From positions 1 through 32,149 of the forward strand of contig CALAZW010000091.1 in assembly GCA_937926545.1 (NCBI GenBank): a stretch of 32,149 nucleotides of DNA, given 5' to 3'. The DNA comes from an uncultured Helcococcus sp. Its GTDB lineage: Bacteria > Bacillota > Clostridia > Tissierellales > Peptoniphilaceae. Positions 25,148 through 32,149 of the stretch are shown here, in pieces (the stretch's first letter is position 1; each line of letters starts with the position of its first letter). The position numbers and the translations under genes are program-made. The notes beneath the pieces are model-generated. The model made no database searches. It was not told the origin of the DNA and saw only the letters and a list, made by a program, of their open reading frames with translations.

Positions 25148-25200
25148 ACCTACCTCCCACATTATCTATATTTTACCATATTGGGGATAAAATAGGTATG

Positions 25201-25227
25201 AAAAAAAGATAGTGTAAACACTATCTT
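25201..25227 (-). terminator. Strong intrinsic terminator of rpmF
   Basis: A perfect 9-bp stem (25206-25214 with 25219-25227, loop TAAA) is followed by a T-run on the minus strand. It overlaps the rpmF stop codon. Confidence 0.85.
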
Positions 25228-25405
25228 ATTCCACAGTTATAACTTCCTTGTTATCATAATGACCACAGCTTCTACATACTCTATGTGGTAACTTTGGTTC
25301 ATGGCAATTTGGACATTCTACAAATGTCGCTTTACCTAATCTATAGGCTGAAGCTCTTCTTGAATCTCTTTTTGCTTTAGATGTTTTTCTCTTTGGTACT
25401 GCCAT
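25226..25405 (-). CDS. rpmF: 50S ribosomal protein L32
   Basis: 59 residues, MAVPKRKTSKAKRDSRRA at the start, then a zinc ribbon with CPNC (31-34) and CRSC (44-47), so this is the zinc-binding form. AAGGGGGTG five bases before the ATG is a strong ribosome site. It has its own consensus promoter (25472-25500) and a leader with a 23-bp palindrome. The rpmF-plsX order is widely conserved in bacteria. Confidence 0.97.
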   Translation of the reverse strand: MAVPKRKTSKAKRDSRRASAYRLGKATFVECPNCHEPKLPHRVCRSCGHYDNKEVITVE

Positions 25406-25427
25406 ATTAACACCCCCTTTATCTTAT

Positions 25428-25450
25428 ATATTACATTTAAAATGTAATAT
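25428..25450. promoter_or_regulatory. Perfect 23-bp palindrome in the rpmF leader
   Basis: Arms 25428-25438 and 25440-25450 are exact reverse complements around one central base. It lies about 15-37 bases downstream of the predicted start and 22 bases before the ATG. No U-tract follows in the direction of rpmF, so it is not a terminator. It could be an operator or an RNA stem. Confidence 0.65.
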
Positions 25451-25471
25451 TACTAAACTATAACAAATGTG

Positions 25472-25500
25472 ATTATACCTATTTTAGCTTTATTTGTCAA
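25472..25500 (-). promoter_or_regulatory. Consensus promoter of rpmF
   Basis: On the minus strand TTGACA (25495-25500) and TATAAT (25472-25477) are 17 bases apart. The -35 box directly abuts the ackA stop codon. No terminator is seen between ackA and this promoter. Confidence 0.85.
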
Positions 25501-26694
25501 TTATTTTTGTACAATATTAAGAGTGTCCATAGCTATCATTAGCTCTTCATCAGTTGGTACTACTAGTACTTTAACCTTTGAATCATCAGAAGAAATTATA
25601 GCGTCTTTTCCTCTTAATCCGTCGTTTTTCTTTTCATCTAATACTATGCCAAAGCTTTCTAAATCTTTCATTAAACTAGCTCTCATAGTGTCGGAGTTTT
25701 CACCTATACCACCTGCAAATGAAATAGCGTCAACCTTACCTAATTCAACCAAGTAAGCTCCCAAGAATCTTCTAGTTCTCTTAATAAACATATCAAGGGC
25801 TAGAGTAGCTCTTTCATTTCCAGCATCACTTGCTTCTTCCAAGTCCCTAAAGTCACTTGATACACCACTTATACCCAAAACTCCTGATTCCTTGTTTAAA
25901 AGTGTATCTAATTCTTTAGCGTCCATATCTTCAGCTTGCATTAGGAAAGTTAATACTGCAGGATCTAAGTCTCCTGATCTTGTTCCCATAATTAAACCTT
26001 CTAATGGAGTTAATCCCATAGTTGTGTCTATAGACTTACCATTTTTAACTGCTGCTAAACTTGAACCATTACCTAAGTGTACAGTTATAACATTTAAGTC
26101 TTCTGGGTTTTTACCTAAGATTTCTGCAGTTCTCTTAGTTACATACTTGTGGCTAGTTCCGTGGAAACCATATTTTCTAATACCGTGTTTTTCATATGTT
26201 TCATATGGAAGACCATACATGTAACTTGATGCTGGCATTGTTTGGTGGAAAGAAGTATCAAATACTGCCACATTTGGTTTACCTGGCAATAAAGTTTCAC
26301 ATGCTTCAACACCTGCAAGTCCTGCTGGGTTGTGAAGTGGTGCAAACTTAGCATATTCTCTTACCTTTTCCTTTAATTCTTCATCTATTAGAGTAGAATC
26401 TGTTATTTCTCCTCCGTGAACAATTCTATGACCAATAGCACCAATTTCTTCCATTGATTCAACTAGGCCATATTCTTCATTAACTAAAGCATCAAAAACA
26501 TTTTTTACTGCTTCATTATGAGTAGGCATTGGAGTTTCTATAACAAATTCTTTACCATCTTTTTTATGGGTAAGAACTGATCCTTCTATACCTATTCTTT
26601 CTACTAAACCTTTTCCGACAACTGTTTTTTCATCCATATTAAATAGTTGATATTTAAGGGATGAACTACCACTATTAATTACTAATATTAACAT
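25501..26694 (-). CDS. ackA: Acetate kinase
   Basis: 397 residues, full length. It opens LILVINSGSSSLKYQLF and carries the family stretches FDTSFHQTMP, HGTSHKYV, HLGNGSS and FAGGIGENS. It makes ATP and acetate from acetyl phosphate, the main energy-yielding end step in many anaerobes. AAAGGAG precedes the ATG. Codons are strongly biased like those of the ribosomal genes, which suggests abundant protein. No pta gene is adjacent. It is divergent from tmcAL. Confidence 0.98.
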   Translation of the reverse strand: MLILVINSGSSSLKYQLFNMDEKTVVGKGLVERIGIEGSVLTHKKDGKEFVIETPMPTHNEAVKNVFDALVNEEYGLVESMEEIGAIGHRIVHGGEITDSTLIDEELKEKVREYAKFAPLHNPAGLAGVEACETLLPGKPNVAVFDTSFHQTMPASSYMYGLPYETYEKHGIRKYGFHGTSHKYVTKRTAEILGKNPEDLNVITVHLGNGSSLAAVKNGKSIDTTMGLTPLEGLIMGTRSGDLDPAVLTFLMQAEDMDAKELDTLLNKESGVLGISGVSSDFRDLEEASDAGNERATLALDMFIKRTRRFLGAYLVELGKVDAISFAGGIGENSDTMRASLMKDLESFGIVLDEKKNDGLRGKDAIISSDDSKVKVLVVPTDEELMIAMDTLNIVQK

Positions 26695-26719
26695 GACTAA
26701 CTCTCCTTTAATGTGTATA

Positions 26720-26748
26720 ATTATATTTAACCGTATTGATTATATCAA
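26720..26748 (-). promoter_or_regulatory. Predicted ackA promoter
   Basis: On the minus strand TTGATA (26743-26748) and TATAAT (26720-26725) are 17 bases apart. The short 76-base divergent gap also has to serve tmcAL, for which I see no good plus-strand pair. Confidence 0.65.
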
Positions 26749-26770
26749 AGTAAGAAGGGAAATTAAAGCT

Positions 26771-27952
26771 ATGAAAGTGTTTTCAATCATTTCTGAATAC
26801 AATCCACTCCACCAAGGCCACCTATATCAAATAAATGCTTTAAAAAAAAATAATGAATCTTTTGTTATCGCATTCATGAGTGGTTCTTTTGTCCAAAGAG
26901 GTGAACCTGCGTTCATATCTAAGTTTGATAGGTCAAAATCAGCCGTTTTAAACGGTGTTGACCTGGTCTTAGAGATGCCAACCCTAGTGTCCTTACAAAG
27001 TGCTCAATACTTTTCTTTTGGTTCTGTGCAAATATTAAATAAATTAAATATTTGCGATTTTATATCCTTTGGCTATGAAAGCCTGGATTTTTCTAACTTT
27101 AAAAAAATTATAAGTCTTGAAGAAAATTTTCAAGACGAAATTAATAATAAGGTTAACCTACATATAAGTCAAGGACTTTCTTATAAAAGCTCCTATGCCC
27201 AGGCTATAAAAGAACTGGACCCATCCATAGACAAAAATGTTTTTTTAGCCAATAACACCCTGGCCTTGGAGTATATAAAGTCCTTGAAAAAACTTGAAAG
27301 TCCTATTTCCATCTTTCCTATCCCTCGATCTGGAGCCAATTATGATCAAGAAAATTTAGATGAAAATGGCTTTCAATCTGCAACATCCATAAGATTGGCC
27401 CACAAAAAAGGCCAGGATATTTCCAGCCACCTACCCAAGGATTTAATGGCCAGTCTAAAAGGACAAACTCCTCCCAGTCTTGATGATTTATCTTCCATCT
27501 TCTATCAACTGGCCTTTGTGGAAAAAAGACCGGCCCAGGATGTACCTGGCTATGAAAATGGCATGCTTAATCTTTTAAGAAAAAATTATTATACCAGCCT
27601 GGAAGATATGGTTGAAAAATCCCATAATAAAAGGTATTCAAAATCCAGACTAAGAAGATTTGTCCTAAATTATATTTTAGGTCTTAGCAATGAAGACGTA
27701 AGGCTTATGGAAAAAATTAACTATATTAAGCCTCTAGCCTTTAATGAAAAAGGAGCCTTCTTATTAAGCCTAATTAAGGAACAAGCCCAACTGGAAATCA
27801 TAAACAAACCCAAGGATATCTCCAAGCTAGATGACTACAATAAAAGAATTTTAAGCTTGGATTATAAGGCCTATAACCTTTACTGCTTAAAAAGACCTGA
27901 TCAAAGAACCAGGGAATTTACCAACAATCCCTTTATTCCAGTTCAGAATTAA
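26771..27952 (+). CDS. tmcAL: tRNA(Met) cytidine acetate ligase TmcAL (YlbM)
   Basis: 393 residues from the ATG at 26771. A longer in-frame extension to 26693 would run into the start of ackA, and AAGGGA (26755-26760) marks the chosen start. The opening SEYNPLHQGH holds the nucleotidyltransferase HxGH motif (14-17), followed by SGSFVQRGEPA and SKFDRSKSAVLNGVDLVLE, which define the family. TmcAL activates acetate with ATP and transfers it to C34 of elongator tRNA-Met, improving decoding of AUG. Its 3' end overlaps the converging M42 peptidase gene by 20 bases. Confidence 0.93.
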   Translation: MKVFSIISEYNPLHQGHLYQINALKKNNESFVIAFMSGSFVQRGEPAFISKFDRSKSAVLNGVDLVLEMPTLVSLQSAQYFSFGSVQILNKLNICDFISFGYESLDFSNFKKIISLEENFQDEINNKVNLHISQGLSYKSSYAQAIKELDPSIDKNVFLANNTLALEYIKSLKKLESPISIFPIPRSGANYDQENLDENGFQSATSIRLAHKKGQDISSHLPKDLMASLKGQTPPSLDDLSSIFYQLAFVEKRPAQDVPGYENGMLNLLRKNYYTSLEDMVEKSHNKRYSKSRLRRFVLNYILGLSNEDVRLMEKINYIKPLAFNEKGAFLLSLIKEQAQLEIINKPKDISKLDDYNKRILSLDYKAYNLYCLKRPDQRTREFTNNPFIPVQN

Positions 27953-28976
27953 GATCCATTATTAATTCATAAGCAAGGTCAACTGCACTATCAAAGTCTC
28001 TTTTACTGGCGTAACAATGATGGCTATGGGCATATCTTACCGGTATGCCTATTACTAAAACAGCCACTCCTTCATGGGACAGGTGAATCTTACCAGCATT
28101 GGTTCCTCCACTGGTCCTAACTGTTACCTGGTAGTCAATGTTTTTCTTATCTGCTATATCAATGGCCCTCTTAGCCAACTTTCTATTGGCCAAGTAGGAA
28201 CTATCTCTAAGTCTTATTTGAGCCCCCTTATTTAGTCCACCTTGGATTCTATAGTCTGGATAGTATAAATCATCAGCTGGAGAACCTTCGAAGACTATGG
28301 CCAAGTCAGGCCTTATACGCTGGGATGTTACCTGAGCGCCCCTGGTGCCCACCTCTTCTTGACTGGCCAAGGCAGCTATAGGATTTAATTTTAATTTTTC
28401 ATCTTTCAACCTTTCCATAAGCTTAATGGCACAGGCTGTACCCAGTCTATTATCAAAGGCCTTGCCCATCATGATTTGGTTTTTCTCATTGTAATCAAAA
28501 TCAACATAAGGAGCTATAGGGTCTCCCACTTGAATTCCAAAGTCACCTTCCACTTCCTCCTTGGAGCAAGCTCCAACGTCTATGGTTAGATCCTCGATGG
28601 TAAGTCTTTTCTTTTTCTCCTCCTCAGTCATAAAATGAGGTGGTTTTGAAGAAACTACTCCTTTTATGTAATCACCCCTAGCATTTTTTATAACTACTAG
28701 CTGGGCTGGTATATTTTCAACCACCCAACCACCTAAAGCTATAAAGTGAATTAAGCCCTTAGGGTCTATGTAGTGAACCATAAATCCTACTTCATCCAAA
28801 TGTCCATCAAGCATTAAATTAAAATCTCCACCAGGGTTTTTTAGGCTTAAATAAGCATTGTTTAGAACATCTCTTTTAAAATTAAAATCTCCACTGTATT
28901 TCTCAACTACCTCTATAACATCTTCCTCAAAACCTGAGGGTCCAAAAGCATTGGATAAGTCTCTTATTAAGTCCAT
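27933..28976 (-). CDS. M42 family metallo-aminopeptidase
   Basis: 347 residues. Metal ligands of the M42 fold are seen: His59 and Asp61 in DGHLDEVG, bridging Asp175 in GKAFDNRLG, the catalytic pair Glu207-Glu208 in SQEEVGTRG, Glu230 in VFEGSPADD, and a terminal His in the HSHH stretch (317-320). These form large self-compartmentalising cytoplasmic aminopeptidases (glutamyl aminopeptidase/YsdC type). TAAGGAG before the ATG supports the start. It comes 39 bases after the coiled-coil gene, and that gap is filled by a terminator. The exact specificity cannot be read. Confidence 0.92.
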   Translation of the reverse strand: MDLIRDLSNAFGPSGFEEDVIEVVEKYSGDFNFKRDVLNNAYLSLKNPGGDFNLMLDGHLDEVGFMVHYIDPKGLIHFIALGGWVVENIPAQLVVIKNARGDYIKGVVSSKPPHFMTEEEKKKRLTIEDLTIDVGACSKEEVEGDFGIQVGDPIAPYVDFDYNEKNQIMMGKAFDNRLGTACAIKLMERLKDEKLKLNPIAALASQEEVGTRGAQVTSQRIRPDLAIVFEGSPADDLYYPDYRIQGGLNKGAQIRLRDSSYLANRKLAKRAIDIADKKNIDYQVTVRTSGGTNAGKIHLSHEGVAVLVIGIPVRYAHSHHCYASKRDFDSAVDLAYELIMDLNSELE

Positions 28977-28990
28977 ATTTTACTCCTTAT

Positions 28991-29014
28991 AAAAAAAAGA
29001 CCCTAGGGTCTTTT
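28991..29014 (-). terminator. Intrinsic terminator after the coiled-coil gene
   Basis: The perfect palindrome 28995-29003 / 29006-29014 would fold as a GC-topped stem and is followed by a run of T on the minus strand. It lies one base after the stop codon at 29016-29018. Confidence 0.8.
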
Positions 29015-29015
29015 C

Positions 29016-29489
29016 TTAGTATTTTAATTGTGATCTATTTTCTTCTATCACTTGTAATAGTTTTTTAAGTTCTTCTTCAGTCTTAACCAACATGCCGTCC
29101 ACATAAGCTAGTGAGTTTTTAGTTATACCATGAGCCGTGTTTTCTGCATCTGTTACTATTTGTGCAGCTTGTTTTTTAGCTTCCATAGTTATGGCATTTT
29201 CATTTACCAAATCCCTATATTTTCTATTTGCAGCTTCATAGCTTTGCTCAACTTCACTTTTAGCTTGATTTACCAAGGTATCAGCTTGAGTTTTAGCATC
29301 TTTTAAAATCCTATCTTTTTCCTCATTAACCCACTTTGCCTCTTTAATTTCTTCTGGTAAAGCATCTCTTAAATCATTTATAATCTCATAAATATCTTCT
29401 GGATTAACTGAAACTTTTTTCGTAAATGGAACTGATGACGCATCATCAATCACATCTTCTAATTCATCTATAAGTTGTAAAATATCCAT
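29016..29489 (-). CDS. Conserved coiled-coil protein next to coaD
   Basis: 157 residues, with no signal peptide or membrane helix. Residues about 50-150 form long heptad-rich helices with many Ala, Lys and Glu residues, interrupted by GITKNSLAYVDGML. Proteins of this kind are found beside coaD in many Clostridia and are often labelled ATPase or ATP-synthase-B-like, but I see no nucleotide-binding motif. A structural or DivIVA-like role is possible. TAGGAGGGG before the ATG is very strong. It lies 10 bases after coaD and belongs to the recG-rsmD-coaD transcript. Confidence 0.8.
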   Translation of the reverse strand: MDILQLIDELEDVIDDASSVPFTKKVSVNPEDIYEIINDLRDALPEEIKEAKWVNEEKDRILKDAKTQADTLVNQAKSEVEQSYEAANRKYRDLVNENAITMEAKKQAAQIVTDAENTAHGITKNSLAYVDGMLVKTEEELKKLLQVIEENRSQLKY

Positions 29490-29499
29490 TTGACCCCTC

Positions 29500-29976
29500 C
29501 TATTTTAATTTATTCCTTATTTTTTTATTTACACATTTTGGTACTAATTTCGATACATCTCCACCTAAGGATGCTATTTCTTTTACTACGCTAGAGCTTA
29601 AAAAAGAATATTCTGGACTGGAAACCATAAACAAGGTCTCCAATTTATTATCAGCTAGATTTTTATTAATATGAGCCATTTGTAACTCTGCTTCATAGTC
29701 AGAAACAGCCCTTAAGCCCCTCACTACTGCATCGGCTTTTTCCTCTATTACAAAATCAACTAATAAGCCTGAGAACTTTTTAACTTTAACATTACTATAA
29801 TCATATAATAATTCCTCTAACATTTCAATTCTCTCATCCATAGTAAATAAACTATTTTTTGAATAATTAACAAGTACACCTACCACTACCTCATCAAAAG
29901 CACTTGCGGATCTTTTGATCATGTCTAAATGTCCATTAGTAACTGGATCAAAGCTACCTGGATATACTACCTTCAT
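29500..29976 (-). CDS. coaD: Phosphopantetheine adenylyltransferase
   Basis: 158 residues, normal length. YPGSFDPVTNGHLDMI gives the nucleotidyltransferase (T/H)xGH motif at 13-16. VVRGLRAVSDYE and YSFLSSSVVKE are the other family signatures. It performs the penultimate step of coenzyme A synthesis. It overlaps rsmD by 23 bases, and its ribosome site AAGGGG lies within rsmD. Confidence 0.98.
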   Translation of the reverse strand: MKVVYPGSFDPVTNGHLDMIKRSASAFDEVVVGVLVNYSKNSLFTMDERIEMLEELLYDYSNVKVKKFSGLLVDFVIEEKADAVVRGLRAVSDYEAELQMAHINKNLADNKLETLFMVSSPEYSFLSSSVVKEIASLGGDVSKLVPKCVNKKIRNKLK

Positions 29977-30517
29977 CTTCTTTCCCCTTATAAATTGTAA
30001 TTACCTTCTTGCCGTAATTTCTCTCAAATACTTTTTCTATAAAATCAAACTTCTCATCATAGGACTCTTCTCTGTCCATCTCACATATTATTAGGGCCTT
30101 ATCAAAATATCTATTGTCCCTAATTAACTCCAAGGCATCTTCAACATAGTTTGTATAATAGGGCGGATCTAAAAATATATAATCCACCTCTTCATTTATT
30201 TGAAGTAAGTTTCTTCTAAAGTCTCCATGTAATAATTCTGCCTGGTCCATAAATCTGGTTTTTTCCAAATTCATCTTTAGCCTTTCAAAATTATCCCTAT
30301 CTTTTTCAGAAAAATATACCTTTTCACAACCTCTACTTAAAAACTCAATGCCTATAGATCCTGTACATGAAAAAAGATCTACCGCAACAGAGTTCGGCTT
30401 TATTGGCTGTATTATATTAAATAGGGCTTCTTTTACCCTATCCTCTGTAGGCCTAGCGTCACTGCTTCTTGGCCCCATCAGATTATAACCTTTTCTCTTA
30501 CCTGATATAACTCTCAT
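29954..30517 (-). CDS. rsmD: 16S rRNA (guanine-966-N2)-methyltransferase RsmD
   Basis: 187 residues. MRVISGKRKGYNL opens the protein, DLFSCTGSIGIEFLSRG is the S-adenosylmethionine site, and FLDPPY is the catalytic N-methyltransferase motif. It modifies the 30S head during assembly. TAGGAG before the ATG supports the start. It sits 7 bases after recG in the common recG-rsmD-coaD order. Confidence 0.96.
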   Translation of the reverse strand: MRVISGKRKGYNLMGPRSSDARPTEDRVKEALFNIIQPIKPNSVAVDLFSCTGSIGIEFLSRGCEKVYFSEKDRDNFERLKMNLEKTRFMDQAELLHGDFRRNLLQINEEVDYIFLDPPYYTNYVEDALELIRDNRYFDKALIICEMDREESYDEKFDFIEKVFERNYGKKVITIYKGKEDEGSISR

Positions 30518-30524
30518 AGCACTC

Positions 30525-32149
30525 CTAATTTAATACAATCTTATTATTTTCAATTTCATATTTTTTCAGTTTTCCAGAAAATTCATCGCTTTCATATAGT
30601 CTTTCTTCAATGATATACTCGGTCATTTCCTGGGTTTCCTTAAATATTATATCATTTATATACAAATCATTAAATAGATTATCCTCATAGCCTGATTGCT
30701 CCAGACCTAAAATATTTCCGGCTCCTCGCAATTCCATATCTTTTTGGGCTATTTCAAAACCATCATCGCTTTTTTCTAAAAACTTCAACTTGTCATCGTC
30801 TTTTAAACCTTTGGGTTTAACCAAAATACAGTAGGATTTATACTCTCCCCTGCCGACCCTTCCTCTCAATTGATGGAGCTGGGTCATGCCAAATTGGTTG
30901 GCATCATAAATAATCATAAGACTGGCATTTTTATTGTCTATACCCACTTCAATTATGGTGGTTGCTATTAAAATATCTATTTTACCACCAATAAAAAGCT
31001 CTTGTTTTCTTTCTTTCTCATCAGAGTCCATCTTACCGTGGATAAAATCTATCTTAACCTCCGGTCCATAATAGGCCCTATACTTGTCTAAAAGTCCAAA
31101 AACTGACGCCAGGTCATCATCCTCTTCAATCCTTGATGCAATGACATAAACCTGCCTGCCCTTATCAATTTCTTTTCTAGCAAAGTCCATAAACCTTCTT
31201 TCATAGCCTGTATCCACAAGAAAACTATCTATCTTTTTCCTGTTTTCAGGAAGACTATCTATAACCGATACATCCAAGTCTCCATAAATGGTCAGGGCCA
31301 AGGTTCTAGGTATGGGAGTTGCTGTTAATATAAGTATATCGGGTTTTTCTCCCTTGTCTTCCAATCTTTTTCTTTGCTCTACGCCAAACCTTTGCTGCTC
31401 ATCTGTAATAACTAGACCTAGCTTGTTAAAGGTTACTTCTTCTTGGAAGAGTGCATGGGTTCCAAATATTAATTTAGTCCTGCCCTCTTCTAATTTCCCA
31501 TAAATTCTCTTTTTTTCCTTCAGTGAAATTGAACCTGTCAATAATTCCGAATCAATATCTAACTTGGCTAGTAAATCCCTATAATTATTAAAATGTTGGA
31601 TGGCAAGTATTTCTGTCGGCGCCATAAAGGCCACCTGATAGTCGCTTTTAATGGCTATAATAGCCGCTAAAATACCAACTACCGTCTTACCAGATCCCAC
31701 ATCCCCTATTAAAATCCTATTCATCCTTAACTTGGAATACATATCATTTTTGATCTCTTCCAGGCTGGATAGCTGACCCTTTGTCAGCTTAAAATCCAAT
31801 AAATTATAAACCTGATCTTCCAGGTTAAAGTTTTTAAATACAATTGCTTTTTCAGCATATCTTTTTTCCTTTAACTTGTGGAAAAAAACATTTCTTAGGA
31901 CCATCTGTCCCATGGAATAGGATCTTTTGGCCCTATAAAGGTCCATATAATCTATTGGTTTATGCAGGCTATATATTATTTGTTTATCTGATAGAAGCTT
32001 AAACTTCTCCCGACTAGCCCCATCGATAAAATCACTTCCATAGCTATAGTTATCCAAGGCATAGGATAAAAACTTTATCATATCCTTGTTAGAAATTCCC
32101 TTTTTAATAGAATAGATGGGATAAATCCCACCTATATCATCCTTATCCA
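30525..32149 (-). CDS. recG: ATP-dependent DNA helicase RecG, N-terminus outside window
   Basis: The frame is open to the right window edge (in-frame codons above 32081 read GIYPIYSIKKGISNK, typical RecG), so the ATG at 32081 is internal and not the start. About 541 residues are visible. Helicase motifs are GDVGSGKT (I), DEQQRFGV (II, with Gln-Gln rather than the common Gln-His), LTATPIPRT (III) and QLRGRVGRG (VI), plus the C-terminal TRG region. The N-terminal wedge domain is mostly missing from the window. RecG reverses stalled replication forks and processes Holliday junctions. Confidence 0.96.
   Translation of the reverse strand, partial: DKDDIGGIYPIYSIKKGISNKDMIKFLSYALDNYSYGSDFIDGASREKFKLLSDKQIIYSLHKPIDYMDLYRAKRSYSMGQMVLRNVFFHKLKEKRYAEKAIVFKNFNLEDQVYNLLDFKLTKGQLSSLEEIKNDMYSKLRMNRILIGDVGSGKTVVGILAAIIAIKSDYQVAFMAPTEILAIQHFNNYRDLLAKLDIDSELLTGSISLKEKKRIYGKLEEGRTKLIFGTHALFQEEVTFNKLGLVITDEQQRFGVEQRKRLEDKGEKPDILILTATPIPRTLALTIYGDLDVSVIDSLPENRKKIDSFLVDTGYERRFMDFARKEIDKGRQVYVIASRIEEDDDLASVFGLLDKYRAYYGPEVKIDFIHGKMDSDEKERKQELFIGGKIDILIATTIIEVGIDNKNASLMIIYDANQFGMTQLHQLRGRVGRGEYKSYCILVKPKGLKDDDKLKFLEKSDDGFEIAQKDMELRGAGNILGLEQSGYEDNLFNDLYINDIIFKETQEMTEYIIEERLYESDEFSGKLKKYEIENNKIVLN

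Noticed and set aside
25428..25450. Terminator of ackA
   Set aside because: The palindrome lies downstream of a consensus promoter for rpmF and is followed by ATATAAGATAAAG rather than a U-tract.
26693..26770. 26-residue N-terminal extension of TmcAL
   Set aside because: It would overlap the ackA start and promoter. The family opening and ribosome site support 26771.
1..32149. CRISPR, tRNA, rRNA, transposon or prophage elements
   Set aside because: No regularly spaced repeats, no cloverleaf or rRNA sequence, and no transposase, integrase or phage structural gene were seen on either strand.

Overview
This is a chromosomal window from a low-GC, Gram-positive anaerobe. The short overlapping operons, strong AGGAGG-type ribosome sites, U-tract terminators and protein style suggest a Firmicute of the Tissierellia/Peptoniphilaceae kind (Anaerococcus/Peptoniphilus-like). 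That placement is inferred from style and gene order and was not tested by any search. Almost everything lies on the minus strand. Only a metallo-beta-lactamase-fold hydrolase and tmcAL read on plus. I see no rRNA, tRNA, CRISPR array, transposon or prophage.

The accessory part is about 1-8.7 kb. It starts with a small unknown protein cut by the left edge. Next is a flavin-linked lipoprotein reductase whose active-site pattern fits urocanate reductase (urdA) better than fumarate reductase. An ABC-2 exporter pair (NatA/NatB-like) follows, transcribed divergently from the MBL-fold hydrolase. Then come a 301-bp AT-rich gap with no gene, an ADP-ribosylglycohydrolase, a small lipoprotein and a short D-Ala-D-Ala carboxypeptidase.

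The housekeeping part is about 8.7-32 kb and holds well-known cassettes. Reading in the direction of transcription (right to left), these are: recG (cut by the right edge)-rsmD-coaD-coiled-coil protein-M42 peptidase; ackA divergent from tmcAL; rpmF-plsX-acpP-rnc-radical SAM-smc-ftsY; ylxM-ffh-rpsP-khpA-rimM-trmD-rplS; and rbgA-rnhB-dprA, followed by topA with its own consensus promoter. Together they cover ribosome and tRNA maturation, protein targeting (Ffh and FtsY, in adjacent but separate operons), chromosome organisation, lipid initiation and DNA processing.

No wholly unknown multi-gene system stands out. The best leads are five. (1) The UrdA-like lipoprotein carries Tyr379/Asp394 at the substrate site. 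(2) Its promoter is flanked by a perfect 12-bp inverted repeat. (3) The ylxM-ffh promoter is placed so that its start site falls inside the arm of the ftsY terminator. (4) A 23-bp perfect palindrome lies in the rpmF leader. (5) Acetate kinase is divergent from the acetate-using tRNA enzyme TmcAL.
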